Shown piece by piece: positions 16,528-24,389 of a stretch of 64,000 nucleotides of DNA. The position numbers and the translations under genes are program-made. The notes under the pieces were generated by a model. That model was given only the letters and a program-made list of their open reading frames with translations. It did no database searches and was not told the DNA's origin. Origin of the DNA: Brevibacterium jeotgali (GTDB lineage Bacteria; Actinomycetota; Actinomycetes; Actinomycetales; Brevibacteriaceae); assembly GCF_900169175.1 (NCBI RefSeq), contig NZ_FXZM01000004.1, forward strand, positions 124,001 to 188,000, given 5' to 3'. Position 1 is the stretch's first letter. Every line of letters begins with the position of its first letter.

Positions 16528-16554
16528 CGATCTGATCCGCGCTCGGCTCCGAAC
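16528..16554 (+). promoter_or_regulatory. Candidate SigK promoter of the molybdoenzyme gene
   Basis: CGATCT (16528-16533), 15 bases, then CCGAAC (16549-16554), with ATG 7 bases further on, so the mRNA may be leaderless. The layout matches 18327-18353, upstream of the fasciclin gene, where the hexamers are CCATCC and CCGAAC with the same 15-base gap. Mycobacterial SigK promoters, as I recall, use CCATCC and CCGAAT hexamers. Confidence 0.45.
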
Positions 16555-16561
16555 CTCGTAC

Positions 16562-18286
16562 ATGGGACACCTCACTCGCATCGCACCCGGGCTGCGCACG
16601 CGCGGCGCCCTCGCCGGCGTCGCAGCCACCCTCCTTCTGCTCGGGAGCGCGGACGCGCTCGCCCGTGTGCTCGGCGCCTCGACCTCCCCGCTCACCGCGG
16701 TGGGACTGCTGGTCATCCGGGTCCTCCCCACGGACCTCGTGAAGCTCGCGATCACGCTGTTCGGGGAGTCGGACAAGATCGTCCTCATCCTCACCGTCGG
16801 AGTCGCCGGACTGGTGATCGGCGGTCTGATCGGCGGCCTCCTCTGCACGCGACCCCACGTCGCACTGCTCACCTTCACCCTCGCCGAGGCCGTGCTCATC
16901 CTCCTCGTCGGCCTCCGCCCGGAAGCCGGACCGCCGGATCTCATAGCCTCCGCCGCCGGCTCCGTCCTGGCGGCGTTCTCCTTCGCCCTGCTGCTCGGTG
17001 CGAGGCGGAGGCCAGGTCGAACCACCCGCCAGACGGAGGTCAGCCAGACGGAAGCCGGCCAGACGGACGCCAGCCAGACGGACGCCGGCCGGACGGAAGC
17101 CAGCCAGACGGAAGCCAGCCAGACGGAAGCCGGCCAGACCGACGCCGGCCGAACGGACGCCGGCCAGACGGAGGCCGGCCAGACGGAGGCCGGCCGGACG
17201 GACCGCCCCGCCGGCTTCGGCCGGCGGGGCTTCTTCCTGCTCGCGGGCGCCTCGGCGATGGTGGGGGCAGTGGGAATCGCTGCTGGTCGCACCGTCGTCG
17301 CGGTGGGCAGAGGTGCCGCCGAGGCGGCTCGTCGGTTCGTGCTCCCGGCGCCGGCCGTGCCTGCGCCGCCGGTGCCGGACGGCGCCGAGGTGGGGGTCGA
17401 CGGAGTAGCCCCCTTCACCACCGCGCAGGCGGACCTCTACCGGATCGACACTGCGCTGGTGCCGCCCGCGGTCGACCCGGATGCGTGGGAACTGCGGGTG
17501 GACGGCCTCGTGGAAGAGCCGTTCACGCTGACGTTCGACGAGCTGCTGGCGATGCGGCTCGAGGAGCACCGCATCACGCTCACCTGCGTGTCCAACCCGG
17601 TGGGCGGGGGCCTGCTGGGAACCGGCACCTGGACGGGCGTGCCGGTGCGCACGCTGCTGGCCCGGGCGAAGCCGCTTCCGGAGGCGGACATGGTCCTGTC
17701 GCGCTCCATCGACGGCTTCACCGCATCGACCCCGCTGGAGGCGATGACCGATGACCGCGCATCACTGGTCGCGGTCGGCATGAACGGCGAACCGCTGACC
17801 CCGGAGCACGGGTACCCGGTGCGCCTCATCGTCCCCGGGCTCTACGGCTTCGTCTCCGCCACCAAGTGGGTGACGCGGATCGAGGTCACGCGGTTCGACA
17901 GGGCGGAGGCCTACTGGACACAGCGGGGCTGGGACGCGAAGGCCCCCATCCTCGTGGCGTCGCGGATCGATGTGCCGCGAGGGCTCGACTCCGTGTCCGC
18001 AGGGGAGGTCGTCGTCGCCGGATCCGCGTGGGCCCAGGGGGTCGGCATCGCCGAGGTGCAGGTGCGGTTGGACGACGGGGAGTGGACAGCGGCGGACCTG
18101 GGGGCCGAGGCCAACGCCGACACATGGCGGCAGTGGCGGGTGACGCTGCCGGAGGTGGAGTCGGGCCGCCACTCCGTCACTGTGCGAGCGGTCGACCAGG
18201 AGGGCACGGTCCAGACGGAGGAGCGTCGCACCCCGATCCCCAACGCCGCGACAGGCCATCACCGCGTCGAATTCCGCGCGGAATGA
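16562..18286 (+). CDS. Membrane sulfite-oxidase-family molybdenum oxidoreductase
   Basis: 574 residues. The N-terminal part (1-150) has about four membrane helices. A linker of twelve degenerate QTEAG-type pentapeptides follows (about 156-214), then GRRGFFLLAGASAMVGAVG, which looks like an internal twin-arginine signal anchor. The rest is the molybdopterin-binding domain of the sulfite oxidase family, with Mo-ligand Cys 342 in ITLTCVSNPVGG, and a C-terminal dimerisation domain. The active domain probably faces outward. The substrate is unknown; relatives reduce or oxidise sulfite and sulfoxide-type compounds. ATG 16562 follows a candidate SigK promoter by 7 bases. It is the first gene of a group with a fasciclin lipoprotein, SigK and RskA. 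Confidence 0.85.
   Translation: MGHLTRIAPGLRTRGALAGVAATLLLLGSADALARVLGASTSPLTAVGLLVIRVLPTDLVKLAITLFGESDKIVLILTVGVAGLVIGGLIGGLLCTRPHVALLTFTLAEAVLILLVGLRPEAGPPDLIASAAGSVLAAFSFALLLGARRRPGRTTRQTEVSQTEAGQTDASQTDAGRTEASQTEASQTEAGQTDAGRTDAGQTEAGQTEAGRTDRPAGFGRRGFFLLAGASAMVGAVGIAAGRTVVAVGRGAAEAARRFVLPAPAVPAPPVPDGAEVGVDGVAPFTTAQADLYRIDTALVPPAVDPDAWELRVDGLVEEPFTLTFDELLAMRLEEHRITLTCVSNPVGGGLLGTGTWTGVPVRTLLARAKPLPEADMVLSRSIDGFTASTPLEAMTDDRASLVAVGMNGEPLTPEHGYPVRLIVPGLYGFVSATKWVTRIEVTRFDRAEAYWTQRGWDAKAPILVASRIDVPRGLDSVSAGEVVVAGSAWAQGVGIAEVQVRLDDGEWTAADLGAEANADTWRQWRVTLPEVESGRHSVTVRAVDQEGTVQTEERRTPIPNAATGHHRVEFRAE
17027..17203 (+). repeat. 15-bp tandem repeats encoding a pentapeptide linker
   Basis: About twelve imperfect copies of a 15-base unit (such as CAGACGGAAGCCGGC) encode SQTEA/GQTDA/GRTEA pentapeptides joining the membrane part to the molybdenum domain. 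All differences keep the frame. Such arrays gain or lose units easily, so linker length may vary among strains. Confidence 0.9.
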
Positions 18287-18326
18287 AGAACGCCAGAACA
18301 TTCGTCCAGAAAAGTTCCGATCCGAC

Positions 18327-18353
18327 CCATCCACCGACAGATCTGCTCCGAAC
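18327..18353 (+). promoter_or_regulatory. Candidate SigK promoter of the fasciclin gene
   Basis: CCATCC (18327-18332), a 15-base gap, and CCGAAC (18348-18353), about 98 bases before the lipoprotein ATG. It resembles the CCATCC/CCGAAT promoters recalled for mycobacterial SigK, which drive fasciclin-domain genes there. A sigK-like gene lies 1 kb downstream. Confidence 0.5.
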
Positions 18354-18451
18354 CAGGGGTACACAGCGGGACATCGCAGACCGCGAGACGGTGGCCCACC
18401 GAACGGTGAGGTGCATCGCCCGCCCGCTGGACAACGTGAAGGAGAACGACG

Positions 18452-19153
18452 ATGAAGACGTCAATCGCAACAAGGGCATCGGCTGCAGTCGGGATCGCGG
18501 CGATCGGTCTGCTGGGACTGAGCGCGTGCGGCGGTTCGATGGACGAAGGCTCTGAGGGCGCAGGCTCCGAGCAGTCGCAGGACGCCGGCGGCATGGACGA
18601 GGGCGGCTCGTCCGAAGAAAGCATGGACGAAGGCATGGACGAAGGCTCCGCGGGCGGTTCGACGGACCTGGTGGGCGCGGGCTGCGAGGCCTACGCGGAG
18701 CAGGTGCCGGAGGGTGACGGCTCCGTCGAGGGCATGGCGCAGGACCCGGTCGCCACTGCCGCGTCGAACAACCCGATGCTCACGACGCTGACCTCGGCCG
18801 TGTCCGGTGAACTCAACTCCGACGTCGACCTGGTCGACACGCTCAACGGCGACGAGTTCACGGTCATCGCACCGGTCGACGACGCCTTCGCCGCAGTGCC
18901 GGAAGAGGACCTCAGTGCGCTGGCGGAAGACTCCGACATGCTCACGAACGTCCTCACCTACCACGTGATCCCCGGCCAGCTGAGCCCGGACGAGATCGTC
19001 GGTGAGCACGAGACCGTGCAGGGCGACACCGTCACCGTCGAGGGTGAGGGCGAGGACATGATGTTCGACGACGCCGGCCTGGTGTGCGGTGGCGTGACGA
19101 CGTCCAACGCGACGGTCTACATGGTCGACAGCGTGCTCATGCCAGCGATGTGA
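18452..19153 (+). CDS. Fasciclin-domain lipoprotein (MPT70/83-like)
   Basis: 233 residues. The signal peptide ends in the LSAC lipobox with Cys 26 as lipid anchor. Residues 27-75 are an acidic Gly/Ser/Asp/Glu spacer with several MDEG units. The rest is one FAS1 domain ([10 protein letters not shown], then [24 protein letters not shown] and a closing [10 protein letters not shown]). FAS1 proteins are extracellular adhesion or matrix modules. AAGGAG precedes the ATG. In mycobacteria the FAS1 antigens MPT70/MPT83 are the main SigK targets, and here the gene lies directly before sigK/rskA, so the same control is likely. Confidence 0.9.
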   Translation: MKTSIATRASAAVGIAAIGLLGLSACGGSMDEGSEGAGSEQSQDAGGMDEGGSSEESMDEGMDEGSAGGSTDLVGAGCEAYAEQVPEGDGSVEGMAQDPVATAASNNPMLTTLTSAVSGELNSDVDLVDTLNGDEFTVIAPVDDAFAAVPEEDLSALAEDSDMLTNVLTYHVIPGQLSPDEIVGEHETVQGDTVTVEGEGEDMMFDDAGLVCGGVTTSNATVYMVDSVLMPAM

Positions 19154-19185
19154 CGGTGGAGCGCTCCTCCTCTTCTGCACGGCCC

Positions 19186-19226
19186 CGGGGCGGTCCGGCC
19201 GACGACGATTCGGTCGGGCCGCCCCG
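19186..19226 (+). terminator. Terminator after the fasciclin gene
   Basis: 17-bp stem (19186-19202 with 19210-19226, two G-T pairs) and a 7-base loop CGACGAT, 32 bases after the fasciclin stop. It separates that transcript from sigK. No T-run follows, as is common in high-GC actinomycetes. Confidence 0.6.
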
Positions 19227-19311
19227 CAGTCGCGCCCGTGGAGTCCCGCGAGTCACGACGGGCCCGCGCGTCACGGAAGCGGGGGAGGAGCACCCGTGCA
19301 AAACTGGACGG

Positions 19312-19947
19312 ATGACGCCTGCCACGCCCGAGGTCCCCGGAGCCTCCGAGAACGGGGCGGCTTCCGTGAGCGGACGGGCTCTGCCGGGTCGGGAGGGGGA
19401 CGGCGATCCCTGTGCCGACCTGCTGGGCCGCATCAGCGCGGCGGACGAGGAGGCGTTCGAACGCCTCTTCCGAGAGTACGGCGCGGTCATGCTCGCAGCG
19501 ATCGTCCGGATCGTGAGGGACCGATCGCTGGGGGAGGAGATCCTCCAGGACTGCTTCACCGAGATCTGGAGGCGCGCGTCGTCGTTCGAGGCATCCCGTG
19601 GATCAGGACGAGGATGGGTCATCACCCTCTGCAGGAGGCGGGCGATCGACCGGGTCAGGGCGGTGCAGTCCCAGCGCGACAGGGACTGGACGCAGGGCGT
19701 GGGCCAGCTGTCCGTCGTGGCGGAGCCGGCGGAGGACACCGCGGTCGCCCGGGACGAAGCGCTCCGGACGGTGACCGCACTGCGAGAGCTGGGCGAGCCG
19801 CACGCGTCGATCATCGCACTCGCCTACTTCCAGGACATGTCGCACGCGCAGATCTCCCAGCAGATGGAAGTTCCGCTGGGAACCGTGAAGTCCCGGATCA
19901 GGGATGGTATGACGAAGCTGAGGACGATGCTGGAGGGAGGGCGATGA
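19312..19947 (+). CDS. sigK: ECF RNA polymerase sigma factor, SigK type
   Basis: 211 residues. Region 2 spans about 40-110 (FERLFREYGAVMLAAIVRIVR, LGEEILQDCFTEIWRRA). Region 4 spans about 150-205 with the helix-turn-helix MSHAQISQQMEVPLGTVKSR. ATG 19312 was chosen because the frame upstream runs back into the terminator and lacks sigma homology. It overlaps the anti-sigma gene by ATGA (19944-19947), the usual arrangement for a sigma factor and its inhibitor. Likely targets are the fasciclin and molybdoenzyme genes just upstream. Assignment to the SigK group rests on motif pattern plus the RskA partner. Confidence 0.85.
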   Translation: MTPATPEVPGASENGAASVSGRALPGREGDGDPCADLLGRISAADEEAFERLFREYGAVMLAAIVRIVRDRSLGEEILQDCFTEIWRRASSFEASRGSGRGWVITLCRRRAIDRVRAVQSQRDRDWTQGVGQLSVVAEPAEDTAVARDEALRTVTALRELGEPHASIIALAYFQDMSHAQISQQMEVPLGTVKSRIRDGMTKLRTMLEGGR

Positions 19948-20804
19948 GCGTGGACCGCGATGACCGCGACTATCTGGCCGCCGGCTATGCACTGGGCGGT
20001 CTGTCGGACGACGACCGTTCCATCGCCGCCGGCCTCCTCGAGACCGATCCGTCCTTCCGCCGCGAGGTCGCCGAGTACGAGGATTCGCTCGCAGGCCTGG
20101 CGGAGACCGATGAGCCGCTCACCCCGAGCGCCGACGTGGCGGCCGCGATCCTCGCGATCCCGCGCTCCGAGGGCGGGAGTACTGCTGCTGCGAGCACGGC
20201 GGCCCCTGTGACACGTGTGGGGACGCCGGGATCTCAGGAGGCCCCTGCGAGAACTGCGGGCACTGTGGCCCCTGCGGGATCCCAGGAGACCCCGCGGGAG
20301 GAGCCTGTGTCCCTGAGTGAACTGCGAGCCTCCCGCAGGACGTGGCGGATGCTCGCGGGAGCGGCCGCCGCCGCAGTCATCGTGGCGGTCGCGGGCCTCG
20401 GCGGCGCACTGCTGCATGTGACGGGGGAGCAGCGGGAGCTCGACGAATCGCTGGCTCAGTCGCAGGAGCAGCTGGACCGTGCGGAGCAGCTGCTCACCGC
20501 TCCGGACGTGCGTACCGAGACCGTCGACATGGGTGATGACGCGGGTATGACCGTGGTGTCGTCGCTGACGGAGCAGATGTTCCAGGTCCGCACGCACGGT
20601 GCACCGTCGGTGCCGGACGATCGGGTCATGCAGCTGTGGCTCATCGATGACACCGGCGCCCACAGCGTCGGCTTCCTCGCCGACGGTGCCGTGACCGTCG
20701 ACGGATCCGAGTTCGCAGGTGGAGCCCTGGTAGGGGTCACCGAGGAGCCCGCCGGCGGTTCGGAGCAGCCGACCTCGGACCCGCTGGCCGTCGTCGAACT
20801 CTGA
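19944..20804 (+). CDS. rskA: Anti-sigma-K factor RskA-like membrane protein
   Basis: 286 residues. The N-terminal cytoplasmic anti-sigma domain (DYLAAGYALGGLSDDDRSIA, about 10-75) should hold SigK inactive. A Pro/Thr/Ala-rich linker follows, then one membrane helix (about 136-158, AAAAAVIVAVAGLGGALL). The extracytoplasmic RskA domain carries MQLWLIDDTGAHSVGFL. Release of the sigma factor would need stepwise proteolysis, as known for RskA. Its ATG overlaps the sigK stop. A strong hairpin at 20891-20951 ends the transcript. Confidence 0.9.
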   Translation: MSVDRDDRDYLAAGYALGGLSDDDRSIAAGLLETDPSFRREVAEYEDSLAGLAETDEPLTPSADVAAAILAIPRSEGGSTAAASTAAPVTRVGTPGSQEAPARTAGTVAPAGSQETPREEPVSLSELRASRRTWRMLAGAAAAAVIVAVAGLGGALLHVTGEQRELDESLAQSQEQLDRAEQLLTAPDVRTETVDMGDDAGMTVVSSLTEQMFQVRTHGAPSVPDDRVMQLWLIDDTGAHSVGFLADGAVTVDGSEFAGGALVGVTEEPAGGSEQPTSDPLAVVEL

Positions 20805-20890
20805 CGGCGGAGCACCGCGGCTGATCGTCTGATCGTCCTGGCGGAACTCTGCTGTCCCATCGGCCGCGCCACAGCACTGCCCAGCAGGAA

Positions 20891-20951
20891 CGACCCGGGC
20901 GTCTGCTGCAGGATCAGGGGGTTCCCGATCCTGCAGCAGACGCCCGGGTCG
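20891..20951. terminator. Very long perfect hairpin between convergent genes
   Basis: 25-bp perfect arms (20891-20915 and 20927-20951, starting CGACCCGGGCGTCTGC) with an 11-base loop. It lies between the convergent rskA and MaoC-type genes and serves both sides as a terminator by position. Arm length and perfection exceed what termination needs. Confidence 0.75.
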
Positions 20952-20972
20952 TGTGCGACGGAGCCGGCGGTG

Positions 20973-21518
20973 TCAGCCTTCGGTGCCTGCGGCCTCGGCA
21001 TCCTTCTTCGCGTACTTCTCCTCGAGCTTCGCGATGCGTTCCGCGTTGGGGCCGTGGCCCGTCTTGTAGACCATCGCGGTGCGCTCGAAGGAGCAGACGA
21101 CCTCGTCGTGCTGGTTGTAGCCCTCGGTGCGAACGGTCACCATGCCCATCGTGGGACGTGACTTCGACTCGCGAACGCCCAGGACCTCGGAACGGGAGCG
21201 GATCGTGTCGCCTTCGAAGACGGGCTTCGGCAGGCTGATGTTCTCCCACGCGAGGTTCGCGAACACGTTCTGCGAGATGTCCGTGACGGTCTGGCCGGTC
21301 ACGAGTGCCAGCGTGAACGTGGAGTTGACGAGCGGCTGTCCGAACTCCGTGTTCGCGGCGTACTCGTGGTCGAAGTGCAGGGGGGCGGTGTTCTGGGTCA
21401 GCAGCGTGAACCAGGAGTTGTCCGTCGTGGTCACAGTGCGGCCCAGCGGGTGTTCGAAGCGGTCGCCCACGACGAAGTCCTCGAAGTAGCGGCCGTTCCA
21501 TCCGTAGTGCGTGGTCAT
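20973..21518 (-). CDS. MaoC-like acyl-CoA dehydratase/hydratase
   Basis: 181 residues, single hotdog domain of the MaoC family, which hydrates enoyl-CoA or related unsaturated acyl-CoA esters. The motif FTLLTQNTAPLHFDHEYA (about 38-55) carries the catalytic Asp/His region, and FANLAWENISLPKPVFEGDTI is typical of mesaconyl-CoA or beta-methylmalyl-CoA dehydratase-like members. The C-terminal tail is charged (EKYAKKDAEAAG). ATG 21518 follows GAGGAACC. It is monocistronic between two hairpins. The substrate is not resolved. Confidence 0.85.
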   Translation of the reverse strand: MTTHYGWNGRYFEDFVVGDRFEHPLGRTVTTTDNSWFTLLTQNTAPLHFDHEYAANTEFGQPLVNSTFTLALVTGQTVTDISQNVFANLAWENISLPKPVFEGDTIRSRSEVLGVRESKSRPTMGMVTVRTEGYNQHDEVVCSFERTAMVYKTGHGPNAERIAKLEEKYAKKDAEAAGTEG

Positions 21519-21651
21519 ACTCGGTTCCTCCGTGCCGGGGGGTGTCGAGCGCGAAGCCGATGGCCTGCGCTGCTCCTGCCCCATCAGGGCGGAGCGTGAA
21601 CGGCTCCATCGTACGGAGGTCGCACCGAGGAGGGTGTGCGGGCCCACATGA

Positions 21652-21693
21652 CAGACGGCGGTCCGCACCGTGAACCGGGCGGACCGCCGTCTG
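21652..21693. terminator. Terminator downstream of the TM2 protein gene
   Basis: 15-bp perfect arms (21652-21666 and 21679-21693, CAGACGGCGGTCCGC and complement) with a 12-base loop, 24 bases after the stop of the minus-strand TM2 gene. Confidence 0.65.
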
Positions 21694-21716
21694 ACGGGTG
21701 TCGAGCGGGCTGCGCG

Positions 21717-23159
21717 TCAGCCGACGGCGAACTCCCACGAGCCGTCCGCCGAGATCGACACGAGCGAGGGGCCGGGCTCCAGGGTGCCGATGCCCTCGTA
21801 GACGCCGATCTCATTGACGACGAGATTGGGCGAGATGCCGTCGTACTGGAGGCCGATGAAGTTGGACTCGCCGTCGTGGCTGAGCGTCACGTCGCCGCCG
21901 GGCCCGTCGTAGAGGAAGGACCCGGGACCCGTGCCGCTGTCCGGCAGTGCCGGTGCGCTGGAGACGGGGGCCACGGTGACGTTCCAGTCGCCGGTCGCTG
22001 TGACCTCGATGCCGGTGGCGTCGCCGTAGTCGTCGACGCCGATGACGTTGGAACCGCTGCCGCCCGCCGGCAGCCCCACGAGCTGGGAGCCCGTCATCTC
22101 GCCCGCATCGTCGACGCCGTACGTGCGCACACCCTCGCCGCTCACGTCCTCGACAGTCACATAGGCGGCGGTCACGCCCTCCGGCAGCGCGACGACGTCT
22201 GCGCCGGAGCCGCTCGCGGTGGTGGGCTCGAACGAGCCGTAGGTGGAGTCGGCCCAATCGGCGGCAGCGCCTCCTGCCGCCGGCTGTTCGTCCGGTGCCT
22301 CGCCTGCGCCGGCTTCGCCGCCTCCGGTCTGCTGGTCGTCGTCGGCGTTGTCGGCGTCGTCCGCGTTGTCATCGTTGTCATCGGAGGAGTCCGACGTCGT
22401 CGTGTCGTCGGATCCGGTCGGCGCGCCGCCTGTGAAGGAGAGAGCTCCGGTCATGGCCAGCACGATCACGAGGATGATGTTGAGCACGATGCCGACCAGC
22501 CACACGCCGATCGTGATGATCCAGGCCTTCTTCTTGTGCTGGTCGTAGCCTGTGAGCCTCCGGCCCTCTTTGTCCTTCGTCGCACCGACGAGGTGCATGA
22601 TGAGGTCGACGAGTGCCCAGATGCCCAGACCGCCCGCGGTGAGGAGCTTGGCGATCGCGGTGCCGATCTTGCCCAGGTAGAACCGGTCGGCGCCGAAGCT
22701 GCCCAGCAGCCAGCCCAGCAGCCAGGTGACGACGAAGGACTTGTCCGATTCGCCCTGTGCCGGGCCTGCACCATAGCCGCCGACAGCCGCTGGTCCCGAC
22801 CCGTACTGGCTGGTGCCGTACTGATCGGCTCCGTACTGTCCGGACGAGAACTGGTCAGGGGCCGCGCCGTACTGGCCGGGAGGGGCGCCGTAGTGTCCGC
22901 CGTACTGGTCGGGCTGAGCGCCATAGGGTGCTGCGCCCCCGTACTGTCCGGCGTCCTCGCCGTAGTGCCCGGGCTGCGAGGCGTACTGACCGCCGCCGTC
23001 CTGTCCGCCGCCGTACTGTCCGGCGAACTGGCTCTGGTCGCCGCGGTAGTCGTCCTGGGATCCGTAGGACGACAGGGGCAGTCCCGTGTTCGGGTTGTAC
23101 TGGGTCTCGCCGTTGTCGGCGGAACCGGAACCGGAGGCTCCGTAGGGCGGTTGCGACAT
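21717..23159 (-). CDS. TM2-domain protein with Tyr/Gln/Gly-rich head and exported tail
   Basis: 480 residues. Residues 1-140 are low-complexity repeats of GQYG/DQYG/SQYG type. A TM2 domain follows (SFVVTWLLGWLLGSFGADRFYLG, about 145-200) with the DRFYLGK turn between two membrane helices. A third helix (IGVWLVGIVLNIILVIVLAM) leads into an acidic Asp/Asn-rich spacer and a 200-residue C-terminal domain that should be extracellular. No enzyme motif is seen. TM2 proteins are of uncertain function; a short paralogue sits at 35513-35830. The glutamine/tyrosine head could form weak multivalent contacts, which is speculation. ATG 23159 follows AGAGGAAG. Confidence 0.75.
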   Translation of the reverse strand: MSQPPYGASGSGSADNGETQYNPNTGLPLSSYGSQDDYRGDQSQFAGQYGGGQDGGGQYASQPGHYGEDAGQYGGAAPYGAQPDQYGGHYGAPPGQYGAAPDQFSSGQYGADQYGTSQYGSGPAAVGGYGAGPAQGESDKSFVVTWLLGWLLGSFGADRFYLGKIGTAIAKLLTAGGLGIWALVDLIMHLVGATKDKEGRRLTGYDQHKKKAWIITIGVWLVGIVLNIILVIVLAMTGALSFTGGAPTGSDDTTTSDSSDDNDDNADDADNADDDQQTGGGEAGAGEAPDEQPAAGGAAADWADSTYGSFEPTTASGSGADVVALPEGVTAAYVTVEDVSGEGVRTYGVDDAGEMTGSQLVGLPAGGSGSNVIGVDDYGDATGIEVTATGDWNVTVAPVSSAPALPDSGTGPGSFLYDGPGGDVTLSHDGESNFIGLQYDGISPNLVVNEIGVYEGIGTLEPGPSLVSISADGSWEFAVG

Positions 23160-23338
23160 GAGGTCTTCCTCTTCGACTGCAGGGGGGCGTTCCGCTGAGT
23201 GGATGCGCGCGGCATGCTGCGCGGCCCGCCCGAGGTGGGGTCGTGACAAGTCTGACACGGCTGCCCTCCTGATCCGGATCCGCCGTGTGGCAGGATCGCC
23301 ATGCGCGGGTGTCGGAGCCCCTGCGTAGACTTCTGGAT

Positions 23339-23665
23339 ATGGGCACTGAACCAATCTTCAAGGATGCGCACGACGTCTCGACCGCACCCGTCGTCGCACT
23401 GGGCCTGCTGGGCGGCTATGTCACGGCACGCGAGACGATGATCCGCCCACTGGGCGGTGCTGTGCTGGCCGCTGCGGGAGCGTATGCGGGACGCACGTGG
23501 CTGAAGAAGCGCGGAGCGGGGACGACTGCCGGGCTGTCCGCCGCATACATCCTGGGCTTCGGGCTCTCCCATCCGCTGGCCAAGAAGATCGGTCCGTGGC
23601 CAGCGGTCCTGTCCGTCACGGCTGTCGCTGCGGGTGCGTCGTACCTGCTGGTCGATCGGGACTGA
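23339..23665 (+). CDS. Small conserved-looking membrane protein, unknown function
   Basis: 108 residues with three or four hydrophobic helices (APVVALGLLGGYVTA, AVLAAAGAYAG, GLSAAYILGFGLSHPLA, AVLSVTAVAAGASYLL) separated by short charged turns. I do not recognise a named family. It lies 3 bases before the methyltransferase start and is probably co-transcribed with it. The ATG has no strong ribosome site. Confidence 0.6.
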   Translation: MGTEPIFKDAHDVSTAPVVALGLLGGYVTARETMIRPLGGAVLAAAGAYAGRTWLKKRGAGTTAGLSAAYILGFGLSHPLAKKIGPWPAVLSVTAVAAGASYLLVDRD

Positions 23666-23668
23666 CGC

Positions 23669-24307
23669 GTGACGGGGCTGACCATCGGAGGTGCCGCGCA
23701 GCCTGAGCGCCGCGGGAACCTGTGGACCGAAGCGCTCGCACGCGATCCTGAGCACTCGAAGAACTATGCGGAGCGCTGGCGGCGCATCGAGGCGTCCGGC
23801 CAGGACGTCTACGGTGAAGCCCGCCTCATCGATGCGATGGCGGAGCGGGGCGCACGGATCCTCGACGCGGGCTGCGGCACCGGCAGGGTGGGAGGGTGGC
23901 TCGCCCAGCGCGGTCACACCGTCGTCGGCGTCGACCTGGACCCCTATCTCATCGAGGTCGCCCGGGAGGACCATCCGGATGCCGCCTGGCAGGCCCTCGA
24001 TCTGGGGCAGCTGGATCTGCGCGAGACCGACGGCGACCGCATCCGGTTCGATCTGGTCGTCATGGCGGGCAATGTGATGACGTTCGTCGCGTCGGACGAA
24101 CGTCGCCCGGTGCTCGAGCGCATCGCCGACCACATGGACCCGGACGGACGCTTCGTCTGCGGGTTCGGAGCGGGTCGCGGGTACTCGTTCGACGAGTTCT
24201 TCGCGGACGCCGACGCCGCCGGACTCGCCCTCGACCTGCGGCTCGGCACATGGGATATGAAGCCGGCGTCGGACGACTTCGTGGTGGCGGTCTTCCGGTC
24301 CCGCTGA
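23669..24307 (+). CDS. Class I SAM-dependent methyltransferase
   Basis: 212 residues. SAM-binding motif I is ILDAGCGTGRVGGWLA (about 66-81), followed by the acidic end of beta-2 (VVGVDLDPYLIEVAR). The substrate is unknown. The start is GTG 23669, 3 bases after the membrane-protein stop. The fold is clear but nothing shows whether the target is a small molecule, lipid or protein. Confidence 0.75.
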   Translation: MTGLTIGGAAQPERRGNLWTEALARDPEHSKNYAERWRRIEASGQDVYGEARLIDAMAERGARILDAGCGTGRVGGWLAQRGHTVVGVDLDPYLIEVAREDHPDAAWQALDLGQLDLRETDGDRIRFDLVVMAGNVMTFVASDERRPVLERIADHMDPDGRFVCGFGAGRGYSFDEFFADADAAGLALDLRLGTWDMKPASDDFVVAVFRSR

Positions 24308-24312
24308 AGGGT

Positions 24313-24357
24313 CCGGTTGAGCAGGGGGGGGACCGTCGTCGACGCCGGCCCAACCGG
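24313..24357. terminator. Weak inverted repeat between convergent genes
   Basis: CCGGTTG (24313-24319) and CAACCGG (24351-24357) enclose a GC-rich 31-base region, between the methyltransferase and IclR genes. A terminator by position only. Confidence 0.3.
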
Positions 24358-24389
24358 TCAGACCCCGCCACTCACCGGGTGCCTGCCAC

